This document shows positions 26,024 through 34,295 of a stretch of DNA of 64,000 nt, one piece after another; within the stretch, counting starts at the first letter, position 1; every line of letters starts with the position of its first letter. Both the position numbers and the translations under genes were made by a program. The stretch is from Flavobacterium cupriresistens (GTDB taxonomy: Bacteria; Bacteroidota; Bacteroidia; Flavobacteriales; Flavobacteriaceae). The stretch is taken from contig NZ_CP087134.1 in the NCBI RefSeq assembly GCF_020911925.1, positions 4,402,001 through 4,466,000 of the forward strand, written 5' to 3'. The notes under the pieces are model-generated. The model had not been told where the DNA came from, made no database searches, and worked only from the letters and a program-made list of their open reading frames with translations.

Positions 26024-27373
26024 TCATTTCGCTGCGGAGGGAACCGTCGCTCTTTTACCAATAAAAACATCACTCATGATCACATTTTCTGCATTTTCAT
26101 TAGAAAGGGCATTTTTTACTTCTTTTATTTCGATATTGTTTAGAAACACATTTCGAATCTTCTTCTCGGGAAATCCCTGAATGACTATTCCTGATTCTGT
26201 TGCTTTATTACAGGTGATAGCAGAAAAATGTATATTTGATATATCCGACTGGAAACCTTTTCCTTCTCCATGATAATTTGCTGTTATATACAAACAATCT
26301 TCTACTTCATCCAGTTGGATATTTCTGACATGGATATTCTTAATGAATCCACCCCGATCTGCATTGGTTTTTATGTAAATTCCTCTTTTTAAATAACCAA
26401 CCGCTTTGCAATTCTCTACATAAACATTCTGGATTCCGCCTGACATTTCGCTTCCCAGGACAACTCCGTGAAGTCCTTTAAAATTGCAATTTCTGATTAC
26501 TATATTCTCGCTTGGAGTAACCGAATTGGCTCTTCCTTCATGATCTCTTCCTGCTTTAATGGCAATGTTATCATCTCCGTTATCAAAAGTTACATTTTCA
26601 ATTAGAACATCTTTTGCGTACTCCGGATCGATTCCGTCATTATTGTAATTCAACGATTTATAATGGACTCCACGAACGGTAATACTTTCTGATTTTAACA
26701 GATGCAAACACCAAAATGGTGCATTTTCGATATGAATGTTTTCTACCAAAATATTTTTACAATTAAAAAACTGAATCATTTGTGGCCTCAGGAAAAAACC
26801 TTCTCCAAACTTTCTGTCTTTTAATGCAACTGCATTGTGATTCATTTCACGACTTCTGTTTTTCCCTTCCGTTTCTTTGGCTTTAAAACTTTTCCAGACC
26901 TTCCCTCCTTCTCCGTCTATCGTTCCTTCGCCCGTTATCGCAATATTAGTACATTCATAAGCATAGATTAACGGACTGTAATTGTAAAGCATTGTTCCTT
27001 CCCAGCTTGTCAAAACCATTGGCAAATAGTCTTTCGGGTTATCACTAAATTTAATCTTTGCCCCTTTTTCAAGTCTAAGATTGACATTACTGACAAAGTG
27101 AATCGGTCCATTTAGTTTATAGATTCCTTTAGGTACAATTATGGTTCCTCCCTTATTCTTTTTGCACAATGCCATGGCTTTATCAAAAGCCAATTTTGTA
27201 TTGGTAACAGAATCCCCTTTTGCTCCTAATTCCAAAATATTAATTTGGAAGGAAGGAAAAACCGGTAATTGAATTCGGTTTACAATAGCATCTACTTCTG
27301 CAGTTGGAAATTCCGCTTTCTGAGCGAAAGAACTGCAAGAAATTAATAAAATAAGGAGGTATTTAAAATTCAT
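26024..27373 (-). CDS. GH28 polygalacturonase-family glycoside hydrolase
   Basis: GH28 enzymes cleave alpha-1,4-galacturonan or rhamnogalacturonan by inversion. The 449-aa protein has a signal peptide and a beta-helix with the catalytic motifs: NNDGIDPEY, GDDNIAIKAGRD with the Asp pair, LHGVVLGSE with the His, and RGIYIKTN with the substrate-binding Arg and Lys. The ending VLGSEMSGG and the first motif NNDGIDPE suggest an exo-acting member of the kind found in Bacteroidota pectin loci. It stands 27 nt downstream of the PL10-CE8 gene, in the same operon. Confidence 0.93.
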   Translation of the reverse strand: MNFKYLLILLISCSSFAQKAEFPTAEVDAIVNRIQLPVFPSFQINILELGAKGDSVTNTKLAFDKAMALCKKNKGGTIIVPKGIYKLNGPIHFVSNVNLRLEKGAKIKFSDNPKDYLPMVLTSWEGTMLYNYSPLIYAYECTNIAITGEGTIDGEGGKVWKSFKAKETEGKNRSREMNHNAVALKDRKFGEGFFLRPQMIQFFNCKNILVENIHIENAPFWCLHLLKSESITVRGVHYKSLNYNNDGIDPEYAKDVLIENVTFDNGDDNIAIKAGRDHEGRANSVTPSENIVIRNCNFKGLHGVVLGSEMSGGIQNVYVENCKAVGYLKRGIYIKTNADRGGFIKNIHVRNIQLDEVEDCLYITANYHGEGKGFQSDISNIHFSAITCNKATESGIVIQGFPEKKIRNVFLNNIEIKEVKNALSNENAENVIMSDVFIGKRATVPSAAK

Positions 27374-27400
27374 TTGTATTTACTTTTATGAAAACCGGAT

Positions 27401-29410
27401 TTAGTTTGAAAACCAGTTTGGTACTGTGTCCTGAAGTATATTTTCTATTGTATATTTTTCTGCTTCTTTTTTGGAAAGCTGATGCGACCACAGCACTCTT
27501 TTTTGGGGTTGATATCCTTCTCCCTTGCAATTGTACTCGGCATAAAAGGCTTTTTTTTCTGCTTCGGGTTTAGACCAGTTTTGCCAGCCTTCGGGTCTTA
27601 TATGGTTCCCTATATCACAATTTATAAATACTGTTTTTGCATAAATTCTCCATGGTCTTCCCAGATAAACTGCCGTTGCTACAGGATCAGCGGTTAGTCT
27701 GCAGTTTTTGAAAACAAAACCAAAGGCCGTCCCTTCTGGAGTTGAAGCGGCGGTAATAAAAGAATCTTTGATGCTATGGATTGTACAATTTTCAAATAAA
27801 GTTGTTGCATTTCCAAAAATAAAATCGGTTGTTCCTTCAATATAACAATCCTTAAAATACTGTTTGGCATTTTCCCCCGACAGGTATAAAGTATCCTGAT
27901 TTCCAAGTATCAAACAATTCGAAATCTGAACACGATTGGCCACAACAGACAACGCAATCGCCTGACCATTGTCTCCCGAAGTATTTTTAATGGTTAAATT
28001 GAATGCCGAAAAATCATCCCCTTCAACCAAAACGGTGTAGGTGTAAAAAGTACTGTTTCGTCCTGAATTTATCTTTGCGAAATTGTCGTCAAATGCGATG
28101 ATCGTATTTTCTTTACTTTCGCCTATTAAAGTCAAATGGGTGTTCCATTCCGGGATTCTCACTTTTTCGGTATAAATTCCGTTTTTTATAAAGAGGGTTA
28201 CTTTTTCATACGGGAAGGACGGACAGGCATTTACTGCTTCCTGAATTTTAATAAAATCTCCCGTTCCGTCCTGAGCCACCGTAAAATAATGTTCTTTTTT
28301 CTTTGAAGGAGTTACAACTGTCTCCATTCTCACTCCGTTTTTTGCTGCCCATCCGGCATATTTTTTAAGAACTTCTTTGGGCTCATCTGTATACCAGGCA
28401 TAACCATTTCGACGCTCGGAGCCGATTTGATCTAAAGATTTCTTTTTAATTCCGTCACGATCACAGAAGAAAGGTTCGTTTGTATCCAATTCCATAAATC
28501 TTGCCCAAATTGGTGCTCCGTTTGACGTAACTATCATTTTCTTCTCTATGATTTTTCCGTCGTCATTTAGTACCCGTTTTTCTTCGAGATTGGTAATTTT
28601 AGTTTTTTCAAACCACGCCTGGGCACTTTTTACAGCAGTACTAATTTCCGCAGAGGGGCTCTCTATTGACATTAATAACAAGGTAATTTTAGCTGATTCT
28701 TTTCCGCTTAAAGACGGAAGTTCATAGGCTCTTGCTTTTGCCGGAGTCAACGTTATTTCATCATACTGTGCGCACCAGGCGGTTAATACTCCGTTTTGTC
28801 TGTATTGTGTTTTTAGGATACAATCTATACCTTTATTGAAGGCTTTTTTAGTTTTTTCAACTATTTCATTTGATGGTTTAATGCTATAAAAATCTGTTCT
28901 TTCACTAATTTGTTTTAGAACATTCAGAATATTAACCATCGAATCATCATTGTAGGTGATATGGGTGTAATATCCTTTTTTCAACGGATAAAATTGCGGC
29001 CATCCTCCATTTGCGTATTGTGCTTCAAGTAAATAATTGATTCCTTTTAAAAAAGATTCTTTGTATCGTTCGTCTTTGACCTCAGCATACATTCTAGACA
29101 TAAAAAGCATCTCTTGACAAGTCGCACCGTTATCTGTTGTAGTTTCTAATGCTGTTTTTTTAAGCGCAATCAGATCCTTTTTTTGCTGAGAAGTTAATTC
29201 CTGTTGCATTTGTATGTTCTTGGGCCATCCGCCAATATCTCTTTGATACAACAACACATTTTCCGCTATTTTTTGGGCTTCAACAGAGGCAAACCAGACA
29301 GCACCATTTTTACGAATAATATCCGACCAGTTTTTATAGGTGTTTTGAGCATTTGCTACAAAACCTGTGACTAATAAAACTAGTAGTATTATTATTTTTT
29401 TGAGTATCAT
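27401..29410 (-). CDS. Bifunctional pectate lyase (PL10) and pectin methylesterase (CE8)
   Basis: Two enzymes are fused in one secreted 669-aa protein. After a signal peptide (to about 21) residues 25-350 form the PL10 pectate-lyase domain (NVLLYQRDIGGWPKN, ANGGWPQFYPLKKGYYTHI, LPSLSGKES). From about 375 a CE8 domain starts (FTVAQDGTGDFIKIQEAV), with GNQDTLYL, GTTDFIFGN carrying catalytic Asp, and YLGRPWRIYAKT with the Arg. Methylesterase action supplies the demethylated pectate that the lyase cleaves, so the fusion couples two successive steps. It begins the right half of the cluster, downstream of a hairpin that may end the GH105 transcript. Confidence 0.93.
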   Translation of the reverse strand: MILKKIIILLVLLVTGFVANAQNTYKNWSDIIRKNGAVWFASVEAQKIAENVLLYQRDIGGWPKNIQMQQELTSQQKKDLIALKKTALETTTDNGATCQEMLFMSRMYAEVKDERYKESFLKGINYLLEAQYANGGWPQFYPLKKGYYTHITYNDDSMVNILNVLKQISERTDFYSIKPSNEIVEKTKKAFNKGIDCILKTQYRQNGVLTAWCAQYDEITLTPAKARAYELPSLSGKESAKITLLLMSIESPSAEISTAVKSAQAWFEKTKITNLEEKRVLNDDGKIIEKKMIVTSNGAPIWARFMELDTNEPFFCDRDGIKKKSLDQIGSERRNGYAWYTDEPKEVLKKYAGWAAKNGVRMETVVTPSKKKEHYFTVAQDGTGDFIKIQEAVNACPSFPYEKVTLFIKNGIYTEKVRIPEWNTHLTLIGESKENTIIAFDDNFAKINSGRNSTFYTYTVLVEGDDFSAFNLTIKNTSGDNGQAIALSVVANRVQISNCLILGNQDTLYLSGENAKQYFKDCYIEGTTDFIFGNATTLFENCTIHSIKDSFITAASTPEGTAFGFVFKNCRLTADPVATAVYLGRPWRIYAKTVFINCDIGNHIRPEGWQNWSKPEAEKKAFYAEYNCKGEGYQPQKRVLWSHQLSKKEAEKYTIENILQDTVPNWFSN

Positions 29411-29430
29411 TTTTAATTTGTTACGTACTT

Positions 29431-29463
29431 AAACCCGACAGGTTTGAAAAACCTGTCGGGTTT
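29431..29463 (-). terminator. Hairpin CCCGACAGGTTT between GH105 and PL10-CE8
   Basis: AAACCCGACAGGTTT and its inverse form a 14-bp stem with a 4-nt loop. It lies between the GH105 stop codon and the PL10-CE8 start on the minus strand. T residues are few on that side, so termination may be partial. The same stem occurs at 61042-61074 and a shorter form at 20604-20631. Confidence 0.6.
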
Positions 29464-29479
29464 AGAAAAATTTAATATT

Positions 29480-30697
29480 TTATCTGTTTAATTCCAGGGC
29501 TGCCAGAATAAAGGGGCCGGTTGCTTTTGGGTCATTATCCTTTTTTTTCTCGTTTACATAATAGTCATATGAACCGTCACGATAGGGTTTTCCTCCTAGA
29601 CCAGCTACCTGACAGGCTTGAGTAAGTGTAATTCCACCATCGGCATCTGTTTTAATTAATTGTTGAGTCAGACCATCAAAGGCTTTGTTCGCCAGTTTTT
29701 TATATTTTGCAGGTAGATATCCTTTGTTAGCGCCTTTGGCAAAAGCATAAGCAAACATAGAAGATCCTGAGGCTTCTAAATAATTGCCTTCCTTTCCACC
29801 TTTATCGGTTACCTGATACCATAAACCGGATTGATCCTGATATTTCGCTAAACTTGCGGAAACGGAATTTAAATATTTTACCAATTCTTTTTGCTTTGGA
29901 TGTTCTTTTGGGAAATAATCCAATACATCGACAAGTGCCATGGCATACCATCCCAATGCTCTGGACCAGAAATTTGGGGAATTTCCCGTTTCTTTATTAG
30001 CCCATGGCATTTCTTTGCTTTCATCCCAACCATGATACAACAAACCTGTTTTTGGATCTGTTGCATGTAGTTGAATTTGTTCAAATTGTTTGGCCACATC
30101 ATCGAGATTTTTTCCATCTTCGAAGGTAACCGTGTATTGCGCATAAAATGGCTCTCCCATATACAAACCGTCTAGCCACATTTGGTTTGGATATATTTGC
30201 TTGTGCCAGAAACCGCCGCTTTTGGTGCGCGGTTGCTCGCTTAGCTGCTTGCGTAAAAGCTGTAATGCTTTTAAGTACTTTTCTTCTTTTGTAGTGGCAT
30301 AAACATCAAAAAGCAAACGGCCGGGTACAACCAAATCAATGTTGTATTTATCTAATTCATAAGTGTTAATAGTACCATCTTCCTGAACCAATGCATCCAC
30401 ATAACCTCTTACATAAGCCTTGTATCTTGGGTCCGGATTTTTTTTATACAATTCTTCGATTCCATGTAAAACTAATCCGTGAACATAATCCCATTTTGGT
30501 GTTTTAGAATCGTCGATCATATAAGCTTCGGGATGTCGTTTCATTAAGGTCAACGTCATTTTGTCTGACCATTTTAGATTTTTAGCAATAACGATATCCT
30601 TGTTTACCTGCTCCTGCGCGATCAGTTTGCTGTTTGTAAAAACCATCGTGCAAATTAATAGTACTGATACAAGTATATTCTTTTTGTTATTTATCAT
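29480..30697 (-). CDS. GH105 unsaturated rhamnogalacturonyl hydrolase, paralog A
   Basis: GH105 enzymes remove the unsaturated galacturonate from lyase-derived pectin oligosaccharides, yielding 5-keto-4-deoxyuronate for KduI. The 405-aa secreted protein has an alpha6/alpha6 barrel. The conserved Asp is seen in PNQMWLDGLYMGEPFYAQY, and the helical motifs WGSRALGWYAMAL-like (NFWSRALGWYAMALVD) and LEASGSSMFAYAFAKG. It lies 22 nt after a second GH105 gene with about the same length, so the pair is a tandem duplication. Substrate preference probably differs between them. Confidence 0.92.
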   Translation of the reverse strand: MINNKKNILVSVLLICTMVFTNSKLIAQEQVNKDIVIAKNLKWSDKMTLTLMKRHPEAYMIDDSKTPKWDYVHGLVLHGIEELYKKNPDPRYKAYVRGYVDALVQEDGTINTYELDKYNIDLVVPGRLLFDVYATTKEEKYLKALQLLRKQLSEQPRTKSGGFWHKQIYPNQMWLDGLYMGEPFYAQYTVTFEDGKNLDDVAKQFEQIQLHATDPKTGLLYHGWDESKEMPWANKETGNSPNFWSRALGWYAMALVDVLDYFPKEHPKQKELVKYLNSVSASLAKYQDQSGLWYQVTDKGGKEGNYLEASGSSMFAYAFAKGANKGYLPAKYKKLANKAFDGLTQQLIKTDADGGITLTQACQVAGLGGKPYRDGSYDYYVNEKKKDNDPKATGPFILAALELNR

Positions 30698-30719
30698 TTT
30701 AAAAATTGTTTAAATTCTA

Positions 30720-31943
30720 CTATTTATCTAATTCAATCGCACTTAATAAAAAGGCTCCGATACCTATTGCTCCATTTTCTTTTGTCTTTGCAGTAAGGTA
30801 ATACTCGTTTGTACCATCGCGGAAAGGTTTTCCTCCCAAACCAACATTTGAAGAAACATTGAGAATGTTTACTTCACCCGCTTTATTCACTTTTACAAAC
30901 TCTTTTATAAAACTGTCAAATGATTTTTGAGCCGTTCGCTTGTAGCTTGAAGCTAAATATCCTCTGTTTGCTCCTTTTGCAAAAGCATAAATAAGCATTG
31001 CAGAAGCCGATGGTTCGACATAATTCCCAAATAATTGAGGCTTATCTGCTACCTGATACCATAAACCTTCGGGACTTTTATACTCGTTTGCATTTTTGGC
31101 TATTTGATTGAGATAGGCAACTAAAACTTTATACTTTGGATGTGATTTTGGAAAATAATCCAGTGTTTCTGTCAAAGCCAGCATATACCAGCCAATGCCA
31201 CGCCCCCAGATTGTTGGCGATGTTCCGGTTAGCTTATTGGCCCAACCAATTTCCTTACTTTCGTCCCAAGCCTGATATATTAAACCTGTCTGTTTGTCTA
31301 TTATGTAATTTTGTACCAACTCAAATTGTTTCGCAATATCATCCAGACTTTTCCCTTTTTCATACTTCATGGTAAATTGTGCGTAGAAGGGTTCGGCCAT
31401 ATACAAACCATCAATCCACATTTGGTTGGGGTAGATTTGTTTGTGCCAAAATCCTCCGCTGGCTGTTCTGGGTTGACTTTCTAATTGATTTCGAAATTGA
31501 CCCAATAGTTTTAAGTAACGGGAATCTTTTGTAACCTCATATAAATTAAACAGCAGTTTCGCAGGGCTTAAATAATCGATATTGTATTCTTTTAAATCGT
31601 ACTTTTTAATACTTCCGCTACTGTCAATCCTTTCATCGACATAGTTTTTTATGTAGTTCAGATATTTTTTGTCGTTTGTCTTTTGAAATAATTTTTCAAA
31701 ACCGGACAATACAAAACCCATTTTATAATCCCACTTCGGTTTGTCATTGCCATCAAGCTGCCAGGCATTTGGATAGTTTCTTAAGACAGTTAGCGCTGTT
31801 CTTTCCGACCATTTTAACTGATCAGAGATAATCGTTTTATCGGAATCATTCTGACCTTGTGCTTTTATTTTACTGCCAAAAATCAGCAGTAAAACAATAA
31901 CAACTTTTATAAAATTGATCTTTTTAAAAACAGCTTTTATCAT
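30720..31943 (-). CDS. GH105 unsaturated rhamnogalacturonyl hydrolase, paralog B
   Basis: The product is 407 aa with a signal peptide and the same blocks as paralog A: PNQMWIDGLYMAEPFYAQF with the catalytic Asp, IWGRGIGWYMLALTET, and VEPSASAMLIYAFAKG. The two align along their whole length but differ at many positions (for example NFWSRALG versus TIWGRGIG), so the duplication is not recent. The gene starts 4 nt after the DUF4861 gene ends and is certainly in the same operon. Confidence 0.92.
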   Translation of the reverse strand: MIKAVFKKINFIKVVIVLLLIFGSKIKAQGQNDSDKTIISDQLKWSERTALTVLRNYPNAWQLDGNDKPKWDYKMGFVLSGFEKLFQKTNDKKYLNYIKNYVDERIDSSGSIKKYDLKEYNIDYLSPAKLLFNLYEVTKDSRYLKLLGQFRNQLESQPRTASGGFWHKQIYPNQMWIDGLYMAEPFYAQFTMKYEKGKSLDDIAKQFELVQNYIIDKQTGLIYQAWDESKEIGWANKLTGTSPTIWGRGIGWYMLALTETLDYFPKSHPKYKVLVAYLNQIAKNANEYKSPEGLWYQVADKPQLFGNYVEPSASAMLIYAFAKGANRGYLASSYKRTAQKSFDSFIKEFVKVNKAGEVNILNVSSNVGLGGKPFRDGTNEYYLTAKTKENGAIGIGAFLLSAIELDK

Positions 31944-31947
31944 ACTA

Positions 31948-32913
31948 TTACATTTTACCTTTTTTGTTCAGTACTTCTAATCTTTCGTCCAGATATTTTA
32001 CAAATTCTTCTTTTGTTTTAATACCGTTTGCTTCTTGTTCCCAGGCACCTAACAGATAGAATGAAGTCCATTTGGTTGTGGGTTTGAATACTAACAAATA
32101 ATCTAAATCGGTATCAACGTTATTTTCAATAGTGCTAACTTCGTAGAAAAGAGCCATTCCCAATTTATCCGGAACCAGTGATTGCTGACCATAAGTTGCT
32201 AAATAGGCCCACTTTTTATTCTTGCTTTCTTTTTTAAGCAATTCGGTGTTTTTTTGTTTCACGATTCCGGTACAAATTCCCTGAATTGCTGATGAAGCTT
32301 TAAAAGCATGTTGTGTATACAGTTGATCCGGTTTTATGGTTAATTCCGATATAAAGTTAATTTTATCTGAAGCGGTTTTCCATCCGAAATAATCAATTTT
32401 TACTACCGATTCGTTAGCTTTATTTGTCACATAGGCGATTGTTGAATCGACTTCGTGGAAGTGTAATTTTTCTTTGTTTAAATAACGATCTATTGATCCA
32501 ATTCCGATTCCTTTTCCGGCTTTGAGGATATCTGCTCCCCAATCACTCATTTCGTGATAGGAATCAAAATTGTCCTGTCCTACTTTTGGTAATATATTCT
32601 CAGTTGTTTTTTTTCCGAAAATATCAATCGCATTTCTCCAATCTAAATACAAGCGGTATCCAATTCTGTTGTTCTCCCATCCCGGACCTTCGTAGCGAAT
32701 ATCAAAGGAATGATCGGTATGTTCCGGAGCCAATTTTAGTCGGTCAACATTATTAAAAGTGGTTCCTCCAATGTATTTGCGTGCCTCCCATTTTCCATCT
32801 GTTTTTGCGGATATTTCGGCGTACGTTTTGTTCTTTTTTATATCGTATTGCTGCGCATTGGCTGCTGTAAAACCTAATAAAAATAAAGTCGCTATTTGAA
32901 TTCTTGCTTTCAT
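31948..32913 (-). CDS. DUF4861 domain secreted protein of the pectin locus
   Basis: The protein (321 aa) starts with a signal peptide (MKARIQIATLFLLGFTAANA) and shows blocks of the DUF4861 family, such as APEHTDHSFDIRYEGPGWEN, RNAIDIFGKKT and HEMSDWGADILKAGKGIG. The family is found in Bacteroidota pectin and rhamnogalacturonan loci, often next to GH105 and CE12, and is of unproven activity. The acidic, tryptophan-rich sequence fits a carbohydrate-binding or carbohydrate-active beta-rich protein. Its position between an esterase and two GH105 genes supports a role in pectin-oligosaccharide breakdown. Confidence 0.85.
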   Translation of the reverse strand: MKARIQIATLFLLGFTAANAQQYDIKKNKTYAEISAKTDGKWEARKYIGGTTFNNVDRLKLAPEHTDHSFDIRYEGPGWENNRIGYRLYLDWRNAIDIFGKKTTENILPKVGQDNFDSYHEMSDWGADILKAGKGIGIGSIDRYLNKEKLHFHEVDSTIAYVTNKANESVVKIDYFGWKTASDKINFISELTIKPDQLYTQHAFKASSAIQGICTGIVKQKNTELLKKESKNKKWAYLATYGQQSLVPDKLGMALFYEVSTIENNVDTDLDYLLVFKPTTKWTSFYLLGAWEQEANGIKTKEEFVKYLDERLEVLNKKGKM

Positions 32914-32925
32914 TTTATTCCTGAA

Positions 32926-33867
32926 TTATTTAAAAATTTTATCTAAAAATTGCGTTGTATAACCAACTGTTTCCTGCAACCACGGCTCAAAAAACCAAAA
33001 AGAATGCGGTGTGTTTGCTATTGTTTTAACCTCACTGTAAATGCTATTCTGATTTAAAATGGCAATCATATCGTCTCTTCCGGCATGAAATCTTTCGAAA
33101 CTACTGTTTATAAAAAGTATTGGAGGTGTATTTTTGTTAGCGTGACTCAAAGCTGAAGCCTTGTTCCAGTTCTCCGAATTTTCTTCATAAGTCCCATTCA
33201 ACCAAAAAGCAGCCATTTCTTCCTCATTTGATTCCGGATGTTTAAAAGCCAAAATTCCGTCTATATCAATAATCGCGTTTACTTTTGAGGATGTTTTACT
33301 TGTATTGTTTGTATCTTCAAAAGTCAAGTCTTCATTTGTTGTACCAATCAAAGCTGCCATTTGTCCGCCCGAAGAGCAGCCCAAAATCGCAATTTTGTTT
33401 GGATTTGCATGAAATCTTTTCGCATTATCTTTTATAAACTTTATCGCGTTTTTTACATCATATATCGCTTGCGGATATTTCGCTTCAGTTGATAATCGGT
33501 ACTCAACGGCAAAACAGGTATATCCTCTTGAGGCTATTTCCTGTGCGAGAACCCACATCTGATTTTTATTGCCTGACTTCCATCCTCCACCATGAATTAA
33601 AATTACAACCGGATTTCTCTTTTCCTCCTTCGAATTTACAAAAGAATCTAAATGTAATGCTCTCTCTTTTTGCTTATTATAAACTATATCGTAAATCTGG
33701 TCCACATTTTCATCCTTCTTTGCTTCGGCGATCTTTATAAAAGGGTATTTTTTGATCAGCTTGGCGTAGGTGCTTTTTATTGTATAGGTTGTATCGATAC
33801 TGTAAGCCGTCTGCGATTGACTATGGTTTACGGATAAAGCAAAAACTAGTAACAGTATTTTTTTCAT
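32926..33867 (-). CDS. Secreted alpha/beta-hydrolase esterase of the pectin locus
   Basis: The product is 313 aa with a signal peptide. The alpha/beta-hydrolase blocks are HGGGWKSG (oxyanion hole), LGCSSGGQMA (catalytic Ser in GxSxG) and NTPHSFWFF (catalytic His), so it is a carboxylesterase of the BD-FAE / esterase-lipase type. In this context it probably removes acetyl or feruloyl groups from pectin side chains. It is the first gene of the esterase-DUF4861-GH105 operon, preceded by a 428-bp region with duplicated repeats. It could be a pectin acetylesterase, though this cannot be shown from sequence. Confidence 0.85.
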   Translation of the reverse strand: MKKILLLVFALSVNHSQSQTAYSIDTTYTIKSTYAKLIKKYPFIKIAEAKKDENVDQIYDIVYNKQKERALHLDSFVNSKEEKRNPVVILIHGGGWKSGNKNQMWVLAQEIASRGYTCFAVEYRLSTEAKYPQAIYDVKNAIKFIKDNAKRFHANPNKIAILGCSSGGQMAALIGTTNEDLTFEDTNNTSKTSSKVNAIIDIDGILAFKHPESNEEEMAAFWLNGTYEENSENWNKASALSHANKNTPPILFINSSFERFHAGRDDMIAILNQNSIYSEVKTIANTPHSFWFFEPWLQETVGYTTQFLDKIFK

Positions 33868-33928
33868 TGCTTTTGATTTAAAACAGCATTAGAAGCTCGC
33901 TGTTTATCAAGCTCCTAATACCATTCAA

Positions 33929-33974
33929 AAAAAACAAGAAATAGGCATCAACCAAATGTTTATCTCTTGTTTTA
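33929..33974 (-). terminator. Possible terminator of the GH28-susC-susD operon
   Basis: AAAACAAGAAATA and TATCTCTTGTTTT pair with one mismatch around an 18-nt loop. On the minus strand the hairpin is followed by TTTT. It lies downstream of susD and just before the esterase operon. Confidence 0.5.
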
Positions 33975-34098
33975 TTTAAAATTAACTTGTTGATCGCAAT
34001 TATTTTTTAACACTTAGAAACATAGAACTTACCATTCGAAAAAGAATATTTGAATCATGTTATTCCTCACATAGTATACTTTTTGAAATGTATCGTTG
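33965..34098. repeat. Direct repeat, copy 1 (~134 bp)
   Basis: This block begins CTTGTTTTATTTAAAATTAA and shares, in order, TTAAAATTAACT, GAAACATAGA, TTCGAAAAAGAATATTTGA and TGTTATTC with the block at 34107-34233. It lies between the susD gene and the esterase gene, a region of 428 bp without a gene. Confidence 0.75.
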
Positions 34099-34106
34099 TT
34101 TGTTTA

Positions 34107-34233
34107 CTTGTTTAAAATTAACTCGTTGAATGTCATTCTTTTTTAGTACATAGAAACATAGACTTTACTGTTCGAAAAAGAATATTTGAGTCCTGTTATT
34201 CTTCCTATCGTATGCTTTATGAAAGGTATGGTG
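34107..34233. repeat. Direct repeat, copy 2 (~127 bp)
   Basis: This is the second imperfect copy of the block at 33965-34098, with the same order of motifs, including TTCGAAAAAGAATATTTGA. Both contain ACATAGAAACATAG-like pieces that recur near 41966 and 43401. Confidence 0.75.
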
Positions 34234-34295
34234 TTTACTTTACTTTACTTTCATTTTCATCAGCGCAAAACTATGTTTCTATGTATTTAATTGTA

